A stretch of DNA of 61,002 nucleotides from Candidatus Kapaibacterium sp. (GTDB lineage: Bacteria; Bacteroidota; Ignavibacteria; Kapaibacteriales; Kapaibacteriaceae). Below, piece by piece: positions 1-8,513 of this stretch; positions within the stretch are counted from its first letter, which is position 1, and the number at the start of each line of letters is the position of its first letter. The notes below the pieces were generated by a model. That model did no database searches, was not told where the DNA came from, and worked only from the letters and a program-made list of their open reading frames with translations. The position numbers and the translations under genes are program-made. Location: assembly GCA_018883125.1 (NCBI GenBank), contig VEQR01000007.1:1-61002 (forward strand), given 5' to 3'.

Positions 1-2
1 AG

Positions 3-1940
3 TGGGTAGAGAAGCAGGCAGCCGTTGCGGAGGCCTTTCTCGGTGCAGTGCCGTATCGAGCGATGCTGCTCAAGCGGCTTGATGAGGTCAACACCTTTGA
101 GCGGCGTTCAGCCCCGTGGCATCGGGCGGGTATGACGTTCTTCTACCGCAATGACGGACGTCAGAATCATTCTGTTCTCTGCATGCAACGCGATGGTTCG
201 GATAACGTCGAGGTGCTTCTAGATCCCAATACCTTCAGCTCCGACGGAACGGTGACGTTGGCATTTGCCACGGAAAGTCGCGATGGACGCTACCTCGCCT
301 TCGGAAAGTCGGAAGGGGGCTCGGACTGGCGCGATATCTATGTGATGGAGATCGCAACGCGCAAGCTACTTCCCGAGACGAATCGCTATGTGAAGAACTC
401 CGGGGTGAACTGGCACGGTAACGGGTTTTACTATTCCCGATATGATGCCGCCGCCTCTGAATCGAAGTCGCTCACGGGCCGCAATGGTCAGCAGTATGTG
501 ATGTATCACGAGCTGGGCACAAAGCAGGATAACGACCGACTCGTCTTCACTGATCCGTCGAATACAAATCAATTCGTCGGATGTTATGTGCTGGAGAATT
601 CACGCTATCTCATCCGAACTGTGCGGCAGGGAAGCAAGAGCGGTAATGAGATTTATGTTCGTCCGGTAGATGACACCACGAAGCCATGGAAGAAGATCTT
701 CGGCAGTGACGACGCGTCATTCTACCCGCAGCACGATCACGATGGCATGCTGTATGGCACGTGCACGGAGGGTTCGCCGAATGGACGTGTGGTGCGTATC
801 ACCGACGTACTTGGTGCGGCTACGATGCAGACCGTGGTGGCAGAGCGCGACGTTGCCCTTGATGAGGTTGGCTACGGAGGTGGCAGGATGTTCATCATTA
901 CCATGAAGGACGTAAAGCATGCCGTGGACATCGTGAGTATGGATGGCAAGCCCCTTGGCAACGTCAGCCTGCCCGGACCCGGCAGCGTGGCTGGGTTTGA
1001 TGGACAGCCAACGGACGCGACGCTGTACTACACCTTCACTTCGTACACCACGCCCACAACCATCTACCGCTACGACGTTGCCTCCGGCACAAGCAGCATC
1101 TGGCAGAGTATCAAAGCCCCGTTCGATCCATCGGCCTTCAGCACCGAACAGGTGTTTGTGACTAGCAAGGATGGGGCGCGCATACCAATGACGATCCTTC
1201 GCAAGAAGGGGTCAAGCGGCGCAGCTCCAACGATGCTCTATGGCTATGGGGGCTTCAACATCGCGCTGACGCCGTCGTTCAACGTCAACTACATTCCATG
1301 GTTGGAGCAGGGATGCGTGATTGCCATTGCCAACCTGCGCGGCGGAAGTGAGTACGGAGAAGCGTGGCATAAGGCCGGGATGCGCCTGAACAAGCAGAAC
1401 GTGTTCGACGATGCCATTGCCTGCGCTGAATGGCTCATCAGCAACGGCCTGACGACGCGGGATTTGCTTGCACTGAACGGACGTTCAAACGGAGGCTTGC
1501 TCGTGGGCGCCGTCGTGAACCAACGTCCGGACCTCTTTCGCGTTGCCATACCGGAGGTAGGTGTGATGGATATGCTCCGCTTCCATCGCTTCACCATCGG
1601 CTGGAACTGGCAAGCCGATTACGGTGAGATCAGCAAACCCGAAGAGTTTCGCGCTTTGCACGCGTACTCACCGTATCACAACCTTCTTTCAGGCGTAGAG
1701 TACCCATCAACAATGGTGATGACGGCCGACCACGATGATCGGGTGGTGCCTGCGCATAGCTTCAAGTATGCGGCTCAACTTCAGAACCTCTACAGGGGCA
1801 ATCGCCCAATGCTCCTGCGCGTCAAGCTCCGCTCGGGTCACGGCGATGTGAATCGCCTCAAACTCCTCGAAGGCGTTGCCGACAAGTACTCCTTCATGTG
1901 GCACGAGATGGGGTTTGTGCCCAAGACAGGATACAGGTGA
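3..1940 (+). CDS. Prolyl oligopeptidase family S9 peptidase (5' end outside window)
   Basis: Serine protease of family S9A, which cleaves short peptides after proline. The frame is open to the left edge, where it reads WVEKQAAVAEAFL, so the true start lies outside. The propeller part shows family signatures (LDPNTFSSDGT, GGSDWRDIYV, GFYYSRYD). Counting from position 48, the catalytic triad is Ser480 in GRSNGG, Asp564 in ADHDDRVVP and His598 in SGHGD. Export cannot be judged because the N-terminus is missing. A 7-bp repeat follows the stop, then a second hydrolase gene on the same strand, so co-transcription is possible. The family call is secure; substrate preference is inferred. Confidence 0.93.
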   Translation, partial: WVEKQAAVAEAFLGAVPYRAMLLKRLDEVNTFERRSAPWHRAGMTFFYRNDGRQNHSVLCMQRDGSDNVEVLLDPNTFSSDGTVTLAFATESRDGRYLAFGKSEGGSDWRDIYVMEIATRKLLPETNRYVKNSGVNWHGNGFYYSRYDAAASESKSLTGRNGQQYVMYHELGTKQDNDRLVFTDPSNTNQFVGCYVLENSRYLIRTVRQGSKSGNEIYVRPVDDTTKPWKKIFGSDDASFYPQHDHDGMLYGTCTEGSPNGRVVRITDVLGAATMQTVVAERDVALDEVGYGGGRMFIITMKDVKHAVDIVSMDGKPLGNVSLPGPGSVAGFDGQPTDATLYYTFTSYTTPTTIYRYDVASGTSSIWQSIKAPFDPSAFSTEQVFVTSKDGARIPMTILRKKGSSGAAPTMLYGYGGFNIALTPSFNVNYIPWLEQGCVIAIANLRGGSEYGEAWHKAGMRLNKQNVFDDAIACAEWLISNGLTTRDLLALNGRSNGGLLVGAVVNQRPDLFRVAIPEVGVMDMLRFHRFTIGWNWQADYGEISKPEEFRALHAYSPYHNLLSGVEYPSTMVMTADHDDRVVPAHSFKYAAQLQNLYRGNRPMLLRVKLRSGHGDVNRLKLLEGVADKYSFMWHEMGFVPKTGYR

Positions 1941-1956
1941 TTGTCCGGCTGCAACA

Positions 1957-1993
1957 AAACCTATAACCCAAAACCCAAAACCTGTAACCTGTC
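1957..1993. repeat. Degenerate 7-bp tandem repeat before glycosylasparaginase start
   Basis: About five units of a 7-bp motif (ACCTATA, ACCCAAA twice, ACCTGTA, ACCTGTC) run right up to the ATG at 1994. The core CCCAAAA unit is the same as in the array at 30786-30820 upstream of ndk, which shows that this is a dispersed family and not chance low complexity. Confidence 0.75.
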
Positions 1994-2941
1994 ATGCACC
2001 GTCGTTCCTTCCTTGCCACGTCTGTTGGTGTTGCTGCCCTTGCCGGGGAGCTACCGCGGGCGCTTGCTGCTGCAGATGATGCAGAGCCCCTTGTCATCTC
2101 TACGTGGGACCACGGAATTGCGGCCAATGCGGCGGCGCTCAAGACGCTTGCCTCGGGTGGGAGCGTGGTGGATGCCGTTGAGCATGGTGTGATGGTCACG
2201 GAGGCTGACCCAACGAATCTGAGTGTTGGGCTGAGCGGGCTGCCCGACCGCGACGGTGTCGTGACGCTTGATGCGTGCATTATGGCTGGTGATGGACGTG
2301 CCGGTTCAGCGTGTTTTTTGCAGGGCATCAAACACCCGATATCGCTTGCGCGGATGGTGATGGACAAAACGCCCCATGTGATGATCGTGGGTGCCGGTGC
2401 CGAACGCTTCGCCCGCGAGAACGGGATGAAACAGCTGCCGAATGATCTCTCCGAAGCGGCACGCAAGGCCTGGCAGCAGTGGGTGAAGGAGAAGAACTAC
2501 AAGCCGGTGATCAACATCGAGAACCACGATACCATCGGTTTGCTGGCGCGTGATTCACGTGGTCGTATGGCTGGTGCGTGCACCACCAGCGGACTTGCCT
2601 ACAAGATCCATGGTCGCGTGGGCGACTCACCGATCATCGGTGCCGGACTCTTTGTCGATGATGAGGTAGGGGGCGCAACATGCACCGGCCTGGGCGAGTC
2701 TGTCATCCGCACCGGCGCTTCCACCGTTGCCGTTGAGCGCATGCGCTATGGAGCTACGCCACAGGAAGCATGCGAAGAAGCCATCCGCCGCATTGTAAAG
2801 AAGCATGCGAATTGGAAAGAGTTCCAAGTCGGCATCCTGGCGGTCGATAACAACGGCCGACATGGCGCATACGCACTGCAGAAGGGATTTACCTATGCGC
2901 TGAACAATGAGCTGAAGACCGCGGAAGCGTATGGTGGGTGA
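1994..2941 (+). CDS. Glycosylasparaginase (N4-(beta-N-acetylglucosaminyl)-L-asparaginase), Tat-exported
   Basis: Ntn-hydrolase that removes asparagine from N-linked glycan-asparagine, or acts on related beta-aspartyl amides. The N-terminus MHRRSFLATSVGVAALAG is a twin-arginine signal, so the folded enzyme is probably exported. The self-cleavage site is HDTIG, with Thr180 as the new N-terminal nucleophile. It is followed by the family motifs CTTSGLAYK, GRVGDSPIIGAG and TCTGLGE. Length (315 aa) fits the flavobacterial enzymes. The ATG at 1994 is chosen because the signal peptide starts there. Substrate identity is inferred from the family. Confidence 0.9.
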   Translation: MHRRSFLATSVGVAALAGELPRALAAADDAEPLVISTWDHGIAANAAALKTLASGGSVVDAVEHGVMVTEADPTNLSVGLSGLPDRDGVVTLDACIMAGDGRAGSACFLQGIKHPISLARMVMDKTPHVMIVGAGAERFARENGMKQLPNDLSEAARKAWQQWVKEKNYKPVINIENHDTIGLLARDSRGRMAGACTTSGLAYKIHGRVGDSPIIGAGLFVDDEVGGATCTGLGESVIRTGASTVAVERMRYGATPQEACEEAIRRIVKKHANWKEFQVGILAVDNNGRHGAYALQKGFTYALNNELKTAEAYGG

Positions 2942-3062
2942 GGTGGCGAGGGACAATGGGTTGATGTGAAATGCTAACATATTTTCCTGCTAGATTGATT
3001 TCTGCGCATATTGCCGCGCCGAGGCTAGAGCCCCGTCACTTTGTGAGTTAGAGGACCTTCGC

Positions 3063-3854
3063 ATGCTCCACCATTTTACTTTCTACAGACATCTGCACAG
3101 GCTAGTGTATACTGTCGCAGTTCTTGTCATCTTCTCTTTACAAGCATCCGGACAAGAGTCAGAATACTCTGATCCGTATTCCCTTGATGATTTAATAGAT
3201 TGGCATGAAGCCTCCGTGCCCGTGCCGTATGGCCTGATAGCCTATGGAAATCTTCCATTGATGGGAAGTCCTGATGAAGGGGCAAGCTATCCGAATCCAA
3301 CGCGTGCCGGCTTGATGGTTTATTACGATGCATGGCAAGCAGCCTTTGAAATGCGTCCAGAAGCAACGTACGTGCGCTTGATGCCACGCACCGTTGGTCG
3401 AGATGGATACGTAGCCGGTGTGTTGGAGTATGGGTGGGCTACAGCCGCGGTTGAGCAAGACTACTATTACTCTGGCTCGATACCGTTGACGATCAACGAA
3501 ACTCGAATGGGTGTAGGACTTTCACTTCGTTCAGGAAATTCGGAATCGGTGGGGACTCGATTTTTGTTCGACGGTATCATAGGCTTGTCAAACACGGAAA
3601 GGAAGGCAGAGAGTAGTCTTGTGAGTCAGAGCAGCAGGTATTACTACAATGCGCAACTCGGTATCCTAGTGCGTGTGCCGCTGGGATCATTTGTTGCGAA
3701 TGCTGGGCCATACGTTGAGTTGGGCAGCGGTATGCTTACAAGAGCAGGCGTTCCATCCTCGTTCTCACCCGAAGAATCATACTTGCGACTCGGATTGCAA
3801 TTTGAAGTCGCCCTCAATCTGAATCGTCCAAGTTATCTCTCGGGTGCACAATGA
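3063..3854 (+). CDS. Secreted protein of unknown function, possibly a small outer-membrane barrel
   Basis: A 263-aa protein that I do not recognise. The N-terminus has a hydrophobic stretch (LVYTVAVLVIFSLQASG) ending just before QESEY, consistent with a Sec signal peptide. The rest is rich in aromatic and glycine residues in alternating patterns (YVAGVLEYGWATAAVEQDYYY; ANAGPYVELGSGML), as in outer-membrane beta-barrels. The stop overlaps the start of the following lipoprotein gene by 4 bp, so the two are probably translated together. No catalytic motif is visible. Confidence 0.7.
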   Translation: MLHHFTFYRHLHRLVYTVAVLVIFSLQASGQESEYSDPYSLDDLIDWHEASVPVPYGLIAYGNLPLMGSPDEGASYPNPTRAGLMVYYDAWQAAFEMRPEATYVRLMPRTVGRDGYVAGVLEYGWATAAVEQDYYYSGSIPLTINETRMGVGLSLRSGNSESVGTRFLFDGIIGLSNTERKAESSLVSQSSRYYYNAQLGILVRVPLGSFVANAGPYVELGSGMLTRAGVPSSFSPEESYLRLGLQFEVALNLNRPSYLSGAQ

Positions 3855-4777
3855 AGAATATTGCGTGGATGAAGGTCGCACATGCATTGATCACTGCATC
3901 GGTGATCGTTACCCTCAGTGGGTGCTATGGTCTTGCCCTTCCTGAAAGGGGTATGCACTATCAAACCGAAAAGGTGGCCAACCTAGACGCCATGAAGTTC
4001 AGGAAGATTGGTGTTTATGCGCTCTCGGATGGCAAGGCCCAATCACTCAATGGCATGCAGATGGGCCAATTGTACATGGCCGGTATCTGGGTGTTCAATT
4101 TTGTTCCGGTGCCATATGCTGGATCGCTTGTGACGCGATCAAATGCGACCGATCCGTATGGTTTTTCACCGAGTAACTTTCCCGATAAAATTGAAATCCC
4201 TTTTAAGCTCAAGACAGATTCTTCCAATGCAGGCCCGAGTTTTGAGCTGGCTCTTGCCATGAAGAAGCAACTCGAAGAGCGCGGGTTTGATGCTGAAGCA
4301 GCTACAGATGTGCCACACAGCGGCCATGTTACGAGCGAGCAGATGCTCGCGCATGCCACGAAATCTGGGTATGATGCTGCCTTTCTGATGACGTACAAAT
4401 TGTATAAGCGTTGGCAGCGATTAGCCGGTACAGAAACCACCCAGTCTTTTAATACTCGCACGACCATTGTTAACGTGAAATACAATGAGGGCTATCTCTA
4501 CATTCCGAGTGTAGCGCTGGTAGATGTAAAGACGGGAAAGATCCTCTGGAGTTCGGCCTATTACGGAATTGTGTCCAATGCTCATACGCCAAATGCTTCA
4601 AATCAGGCCTTCGGCATCGTGGTTAATGAGGCCATCATACAGCTCGGACGCGAAACGTATGTTGAAGCAGCAAAGTCAGCTGTAGAGAACATCTTCAAAC
4701 CTCAATATTGGAAGGGCTCATACAAGCCATTCCCAGCACCGAAGCAACGCAAAGAAGGCGAGAAGTTTGACTTCTAA
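3851..4777 (+). CDS. Lipoprotein of unknown function
   Basis: A 308-aa protein with a lipoprotein signal: a hydrophobic stretch ends in a LSGC lipobox with Cys24, so it is predicted to be lipid-anchored. It starts inside the stop of the upstream gene (ATGA overlap) and its 3' end overlaps the HtrA-type protease gene by 11 bp. The three therefore form a tight envelope-related unit. The C-terminal half has a region reading LVDVKTGKILWSS, typical of lipoproteins with a beta-sandwich near the membrane. I cannot assign a function. Confidence 0.75.
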   Translation: MKNIAWMKVAHALITASVIVTLSGCYGLALPERGMHYQTEKVANLDAMKFRKIGVYALSDGKAQSLNGMQMGQLYMAGIWVFNFVPVPYAGSLVTRSNATDPYGFSPSNFPDKIEIPFKLKTDSSNAGPSFELALAMKKQLEERGFDAEAATDVPHSGHVTSEQMLAHATKSGYDAAFLMTYKLYKRWQRLAGTETTQSFNTRTTIVNVKYNEGYLYIPSVALVDVKTGKILWSSAYYGIVSNAHTPNASNQAFGIVVNEAIIQLGRETYVEAAKSAVENIFKPQYWKGSYKPFPAPKQRKEGEKFDF

Positions 4778-6131
4778 ATCGCCTCTGGCACTGTGTGCGG
4801 CTCTGCTGCTGTTTGTTCATCAAGGAGCTTCGCAAACAATCGACGCCGCGGCGTTGAGCTCTGCTCATGCAGTGGCAGCCGATAAGTGTAAGCAGTCGGT
4901 CGTAAGTATCAACGTCGGACTCAGTAAGGTCACGCGGAAGCGACTCAAACATTTCGAGGAACATGTTAGTCGGCTTGGTGGATCGATAGACCTCGACGCG
5001 CTGCCGGAGGGTAGTGTGGGCTCTGGTGTTATCGTGAGTACTGATGGATACATTCTCACCAACGATCACGTTGTTGACGATGTTAATGAGGATTCAATTC
5101 TTGTAACGTTGCATGACGGCAGGCGGTTCTTTGCGCAGATTGTAGGTTCAGATCCATCTTCTGACCTTGCCCTTTTGCGCATCTATGCGCAAAACCTGCA
5201 AGCGGCAACTGTAGCAAAGCCGGAATCGGTGCGTCTTGGTGAACTCGTCATTGCGATTGGAAGTCCACTTGGGCTGAAGTTCACGGTGACATCCGGTGTT
5301 GTCTCTGCCCAGATTCGGGATGATATTGTGGACGAAGGCTACAGCGTTAAGAAGTACATTCAAACCGATGCGGCCATCAACCCCGGAAACTCGGGCGGAG
5401 GATTGTTCAGACTGCAAGGCGATCTTGTGGGTATCAACACGGCGATACTCTCCAAGACGGGCTACAGTATCGGCTATGGGCTGGCGTTGTCCACAGATTT
5501 GGTGAGCGCCGTATACGATGACTTGCGAGAAGACGGAAAGATCTCGCGTCCAAGTCTTGGCGTATCCGCACGATCTGAGAGCCTAGATTCAGCACTTGCA
5601 ATTGATCGGCACGCCGTTGACGAAACCGTCATCATTGATAAGATCAAGTCAGGGGGCGCCGCTGACAAAGCCGGACTTCGTGTTGGCGACATCATTAGGT
5701 CATTCAATGGTATGCGGGTGCGCACGCGCGAAAATGTAACGCAACACATGGCCTTGTTTCGACCGGGCCATACTATCAGCGTTAGCCTGGCACGAAATGG
5801 CGACACGTTATCAATTCCAGTGCGGCTCGATACTCTTGAGTTACCGTTCAAGCAGCGTGAACACACCACACCGCGGCGCTCCTATATTGGAATGAGCCTG
5901 CGCAGCGAAGGGGATCGACTTCTTCTCGATAAAATCAAGCGATACGGTCCAGCCGATAACGCCGGGTTGCAGGATGTCGATGGCATTGTGTCCATCAATG
6001 GAACCGACATCAAATCAGCAGCAGATCTTACGCAGGTTGTAGCATCATCAAAACCTGGAGACCTGCTGTCTGTGCTCTGCATTCGACGTGGTAAAGAGAT
6101 CAGAAGTACGATCGTTGTTGGGGCTCAGTAG
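4767..6131 (+). CDS. HtrA/Deg-type periplasmic serine protease with two PDZ domains
   Basis: A trypsin-like protease of the HtrA family, which degrades or holds misfolded envelope proteins. The triad is visible: His101 in TNDHVV, Asp133 in SSDLALLRI and Ser209 in NPGNSGGG. PDZ1 covers roughly residues 270-355 (IKSGGAADKAGLRVGD) and PDZ2 roughly 370-450 (ADNAGLQDVDGIVSINGT). The only sensible start is TTG at 4767, since it gives a signal peptide (LALCAALLLFVHQGASQ). That start overlaps the upstream lipoprotein gene by 11 bp, and a GAAGGCGAG stretch lies just before it. Length (454 aa) is normal for DegP/DegS-like proteins. Confidence 0.92.
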   Translation: MTSKSPLALCAALLLFVHQGASQTIDAAALSSAHAVAADKCKQSVVSINVGLSKVTRKRLKHFEEHVSRLGGSIDLDALPEGSVGSGVIVSTDGYILTNDHVVDDVNEDSILVTLHDGRRFFAQIVGSDPSSDLALLRIYAQNLQAATVAKPESVRLGELVIAIGSPLGLKFTVTSGVVSAQIRDDIVDEGYSVKKYIQTDAAINPGNSGGGLFRLQGDLVGINTAILSKTGYSIGYGLALSTDLVSAVYDDLREDGKISRPSLGVSARSESLDSALAIDRHAVDETVIIDKIKSGGAADKAGLRVGDIIRSFNGMRVRTRENVTQHMALFRPGHTISVSLARNGDTLSIPVRLDTLELPFKQREHTTPRRSYIGMSLRSEGDRLLLDKIKRYGPADNAGLQDVDGIVSINGTDIKSAADLTQVVASSKPGDLLSVLCIRRGKEIRSTIVVGAQ

Positions 6132-6150
6132 ACGAGATCTGGTGTGGAAT

Positions 6151-6447
6151 GCAAGAGACAAGAGACAATGTGTCCATAATAGCCCCGGGCCTTGGCCCGG
6201 GGAAAGAGAGACGAGAGACAATGTGTCCATAATAAGCCCCGGGCCTTGGCCCGGGGAAAGAGAGACGAGAGACAATGTGTCCATAATAGCCCCGGGCCTT
6301 GGCCCGGGGAAAGAGAGACGAGAGACAATGTGTCCATAATAGCCCCGGGCCTTGGCCCGGGGAAAGAGAGACGAGAGACGATGTGTCCATAATAGCCCCG
6401 GGCCTTGGCCCGGGGAAAGAGAGACAAGAGACAAGAGACGAGAGACA
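6151..6447. repeat. Five-copy 53-bp tandem repeat carrying a 20-bp GC palindrome
   Basis: Five copies of a 53-bp unit (one is 54 bp) begin at 6181, 6235, 6288, 6341 and 6394. Each holds the perfect palindrome CCCCGGGCCTTGGCCCGGGG, followed by GAGAGACGAGAGACAATG and TGTCCATAAT. The copies are nearly identical, differing only by an inserted A and a CAATG/CGATG change. The flanks degrade into 7-bp GAGACAA/GAGACGA units. Reading frames cross this block on both strands, but they only encode the repeat and are not genes. The same palindrome recurs at 30633-30750 and, in decayed form, at 57189-57212. Confidence 0.95.
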
Positions 6448-6453
6448 TCCCGT

Positions 6454-6525
6454 ACTTCCGTAATTCCGTAATTCCGTAATTCAGTAATTCAGTAACTCCG
6501 TAACTCCGTAATTCCGTAACTCCGT
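6454..6525. repeat. Nine-unit degenerate 8-bp tandem array
   Basis: Nine consecutive 8-bp units (ACTTCCGT, AATTCCGT, AATTCAGT, AACTCCGT variants; consensus AMYTCMGT) end 13 bp before the next start codon. The same unit family forms the array at 60512-60661 next to the aconitase stop codon. Together with the block just upstream, this fills the 407-bp gap between the HtrA and SDR genes. Confidence 0.93.
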
Positions 6526-6538
6526 AATTGGTCCTCCC

Positions 6539-7183
6539 ATGCGTTCCCTCATCATCGGTGCCACTGGGCTTGTTGGCACGGAGCTCGTGAAGCTTCTCGT
6601 TGACGATGCACGGTTCACCACCATCAACGTGCTGACGCGCCGGCCCCTTGACATCAATGACCCGACGGGACGCGTGAGGAACGTCGTGAAGGACTTCGAT
6701 ACGCTCGATGGATCTGAAGGCGTGTACGACGTAGATGTGGTGTTCAGTGCAATGGGGTCGACCATCAAGACGGCCGGCAGTGCTGAGCGGTACCGGCTAT
6801 TCGACTACGAGTACCCCATTCGCATTGCCCGCTTCGCTCGCACGCATGGCGCAAAGCACTGGATCATGGTCAGCTCCTTCGGTATCAAACCAAACTCCCG
6901 GTTCCTCTACATCCAGGTTAAGCACGCCCTTGAGCAGGACACGCAAGCACTCGGGTTCGACCGGCTTACTATCCTGCGTCCGTCGTTCATCCTTGGCGAT
7001 CGACGTGAACACCGCGCGGGAGAGCGCATCGGAATCTGGTTTGCCCAGACCTTTGCCGCCATCATCCCCCGTGCCTACAGGGCCGTGCATGCCCGAGCCA
7101 TCGCCGCAACCATGATCCGTGCTGCCACGGATGGTTCAGAGCGACCATTCGAGAGCATTTCCAACGAGTTTATACATCAGTAG
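6539..7183 (+). CDS. NAD(P)-binding Rossmann protein, atypical SDR (TIP30/HTATIP2-like)
   Basis: A 214-aa protein with the N-terminal dinucleotide-binding loop GATGLVG (residues 7-13) followed by TRRPL, which favours NADPH. It also has FSAMGST, a region YEYPIRIARFARTHG, and VSSFGIKPNSRFLYIQVKHALE, which carries the SxxS and YxxxK-like elements of atypical short-chain dehydrogenases. The closest type I recognise is the HTATIP2/CC3-like or YbjT-like group of sugar-epimerase-related oxidoreductases. The substrate is unknown. The gene starts directly after an 8-bp tandem array and has no operon partner. Confidence 0.8.
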   Translation: MRSLIIGATGLVGTELVKLLVDDARFTTINVLTRRPLDINDPTGRVRNVVKDFDTLDGSEGVYDVDVVFSAMGSTIKTAGSAERYRLFDYEYPIRIARFARTHGAKHWIMVSSFGIKPNSRFLYIQVKHALEQDTQALGFDRLTILRPSFILGDRREHRAGERIGIWFAQTFAAIIPRAYRAVHARAIAATMIRAATDGSERPFESISNEFIHQ

Positions 7184-7217
7184 TCCACTGACAAATCTGC
7201 TAGTTAGCATGCTTTTG

Positions 7218-7262
7218 TTGACATTGTGAGCGATTGCTCATTATTTTGTGAGCGATTCCTCA
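7218..7262 (+). promoter_or_regulatory. Promoter with two tandem palindromic operators upstream of AAA_14 gene
   Basis: TTGACA at 7218-7223 is followed, after exactly 17 bp, by an AT-rich -10-like TTATTT at 7241. The 17-bp spacer is almost entirely TGTGAGCGATTGCTCA. A second copy, TGTGAGCGATTCCTCA, lies 21 bp downstream, starting at 7247. Each copy is an inverted repeat (TGAGC-GATT-GCTCA; TGTGAG-CGATTC-CTCACA). One site between the -35 and -10 elements and one over the probable transcript start is the usual layout for a repressor-controlled promoter. The regulator is not identified. Confidence 0.65.
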
Positions 7263-7268
7263 CAAAGC

Positions 7269-8453
7269 ATGTACAGACGTCCGCAATCAACCGAACTTGA
7301 ACGTCGGCTCTCCGAGCCTCGACGCTTCATTCAGATCGTCCTGGGTCCGCGACAGGTCGGCAAGACCACGCTCGTACGGCAAGCTCTTGACGGGTGCGAA
7401 AAGCCGGTCATGTCGATCTCTGCAGATGATCTGGAGATGATCGGGCGCGAGTGGCTCATTGAGAAGTGGAACCGAGCGCGTGCTGTCGCCACAGCGTCTG
7501 GCAGTTGCGTGCTGTCTGTTGATGAGATCCAGAGGGTGCCCGACTGGAGTGCGATCGTCAAGCGTCTGTGGGATGAAGACAGTGCCTCGAGATGTCGTGT
7601 GTATGTGGTGCTGACTGGGTCGTCGACGACGCTCATCCGAAAGGGGATGTCCGAGAGTCTGGCAGGTCGCTTCGAAGTTCTGCGTGCCGGACATTGGTCG
7701 TGGCCCGAAATGCGCGATGCCTTTGGTGTAGAGCTTGATGAGTATCTCATCGTCGGCGGGTATCCGGGTCCGATGGATTTCCGTTCAACGCCGGATCGCT
7801 GGCGCGACTACATGCGGCAATCCATCATTGAGAGCACATTGGCCTTGGATGTTCTGTCACTTGAGCGGATCGATAAGCCGGCCCTGCTTCGAAACCTGTT
7901 CATTCTCGGAACAAGAATGTCGACACAGATTGTGTCGCTTCAAAAACTGCTCGGTCGGCTGCAGGATTCAGGAAATGCCGCAACGATCGCCCAGTACCTT
8001 TCGCTTCTTTCCGATAGCGGTCTGCTAACAGGACTTGAGAAGTATACGGCCACGGCAGCGCGTTCCCGTGCGGCAAGCCCAAAGCTCATCAGCACCGCAC
8101 CGGCACTGCTTTCTGCCATCCTTGGACTTTCTGGTTCGACGAAGTCGATCGACCCTACGCTGCGCGGACAGATTGTAGAGTCTGCCGTCGGTTCGCATCT
8201 TCTTGGACTGGCGCGGGGAACAACAACGTCGGTGAAGTATTGGCGCGAGGGAAACGTCGAGGTGGACTTCGTCCTTCAGAGTCCACGTCGGCGAATACTT
8301 ATCGAGGTTAAAAGTGGAGATAGCCGAGGTGCGTATCGAGGAACAGAGCAGTTTCGGAAGATGCACGGCGATGCACGACTGATTCTTGTTGGTGATGACG
8401 GTATGCCGCTTGATGTGTTTCTTGGCATGACCCTTGAGGAAATCCTTCTATAG
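7269..8453 (+). CDS. AAA_14 / DUF4143 family ATPase
   Basis: An ATPase of the AAA_14-DUF4143 group, common in accessory and defence-linked loci; its cellular role is not established. Walker A is GPRQVGKTTL (residues 26-35), Walker B LSVDEIQRV, and a sensor-like TGSSTTLIRKG follows. The DUF4143 C-terminal half ends in VDFVLQSPRRRILIEVKSG, a D-(x)n-ExK pattern like PD-(D/E)XK nucleases. I use the ATG at 7269. An in-frame GTG at 7248 would lie inside the operator repeat, so it is the less likely start. The gene stands alone between an SDR and an esterase gene. Confidence 0.88.
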   Translation: MYRRPQSTELERRLSEPRRFIQIVLGPRQVGKTTLVRQALDGCEKPVMSISADDLEMIGREWLIEKWNRARAVATASGSCVLSVDEIQRVPDWSAIVKRLWDEDSASRCRVYVVLTGSSTTLIRKGMSESLAGRFEVLRAGHWSWPEMRDAFGVELDEYLIVGGYPGPMDFRSTPDRWRDYMRQSIIESTLALDVLSLERIDKPALLRNLFILGTRMSTQIVSLQKLLGRLQDSGNAATIAQYLSLLSDSGLLTGLEKYTATAARSRAASPKLISTAPALLSAILGLSGSTKSIDPTLRGQIVESAVGSHLLGLARGTTTSVKYWREGNVEVDFVLQSPRRRILIEVKSGDSRGAYRGTEQFRKMHGDARLILVGDDGMPLDVFLGMTLEEILL

Positions 8454-8513
8454 CCCATCTTCCGTAGTATTGACCTTTCGTAATCCTCATCCGCCAATTC
8501 GGAGGAGTGTTCC

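Noticed and set aside
6151-6447. CRISPR-like array (five regularly spaced repeats)
   Set aside because: The whole unit, including what would be spacers, is repeated with only one or two changes. There are no unique spacers, the palindrome lies inside the unit, and no cas genes are near.
6048-6448. Several reading frames of 83-128 aa on both strands across the repeat block
   Set aside because: They only translate the 53-bp repeat (recurring SLFPRAKARGYYGH-type peptide) and exist because the unit lacks stops in several frames.
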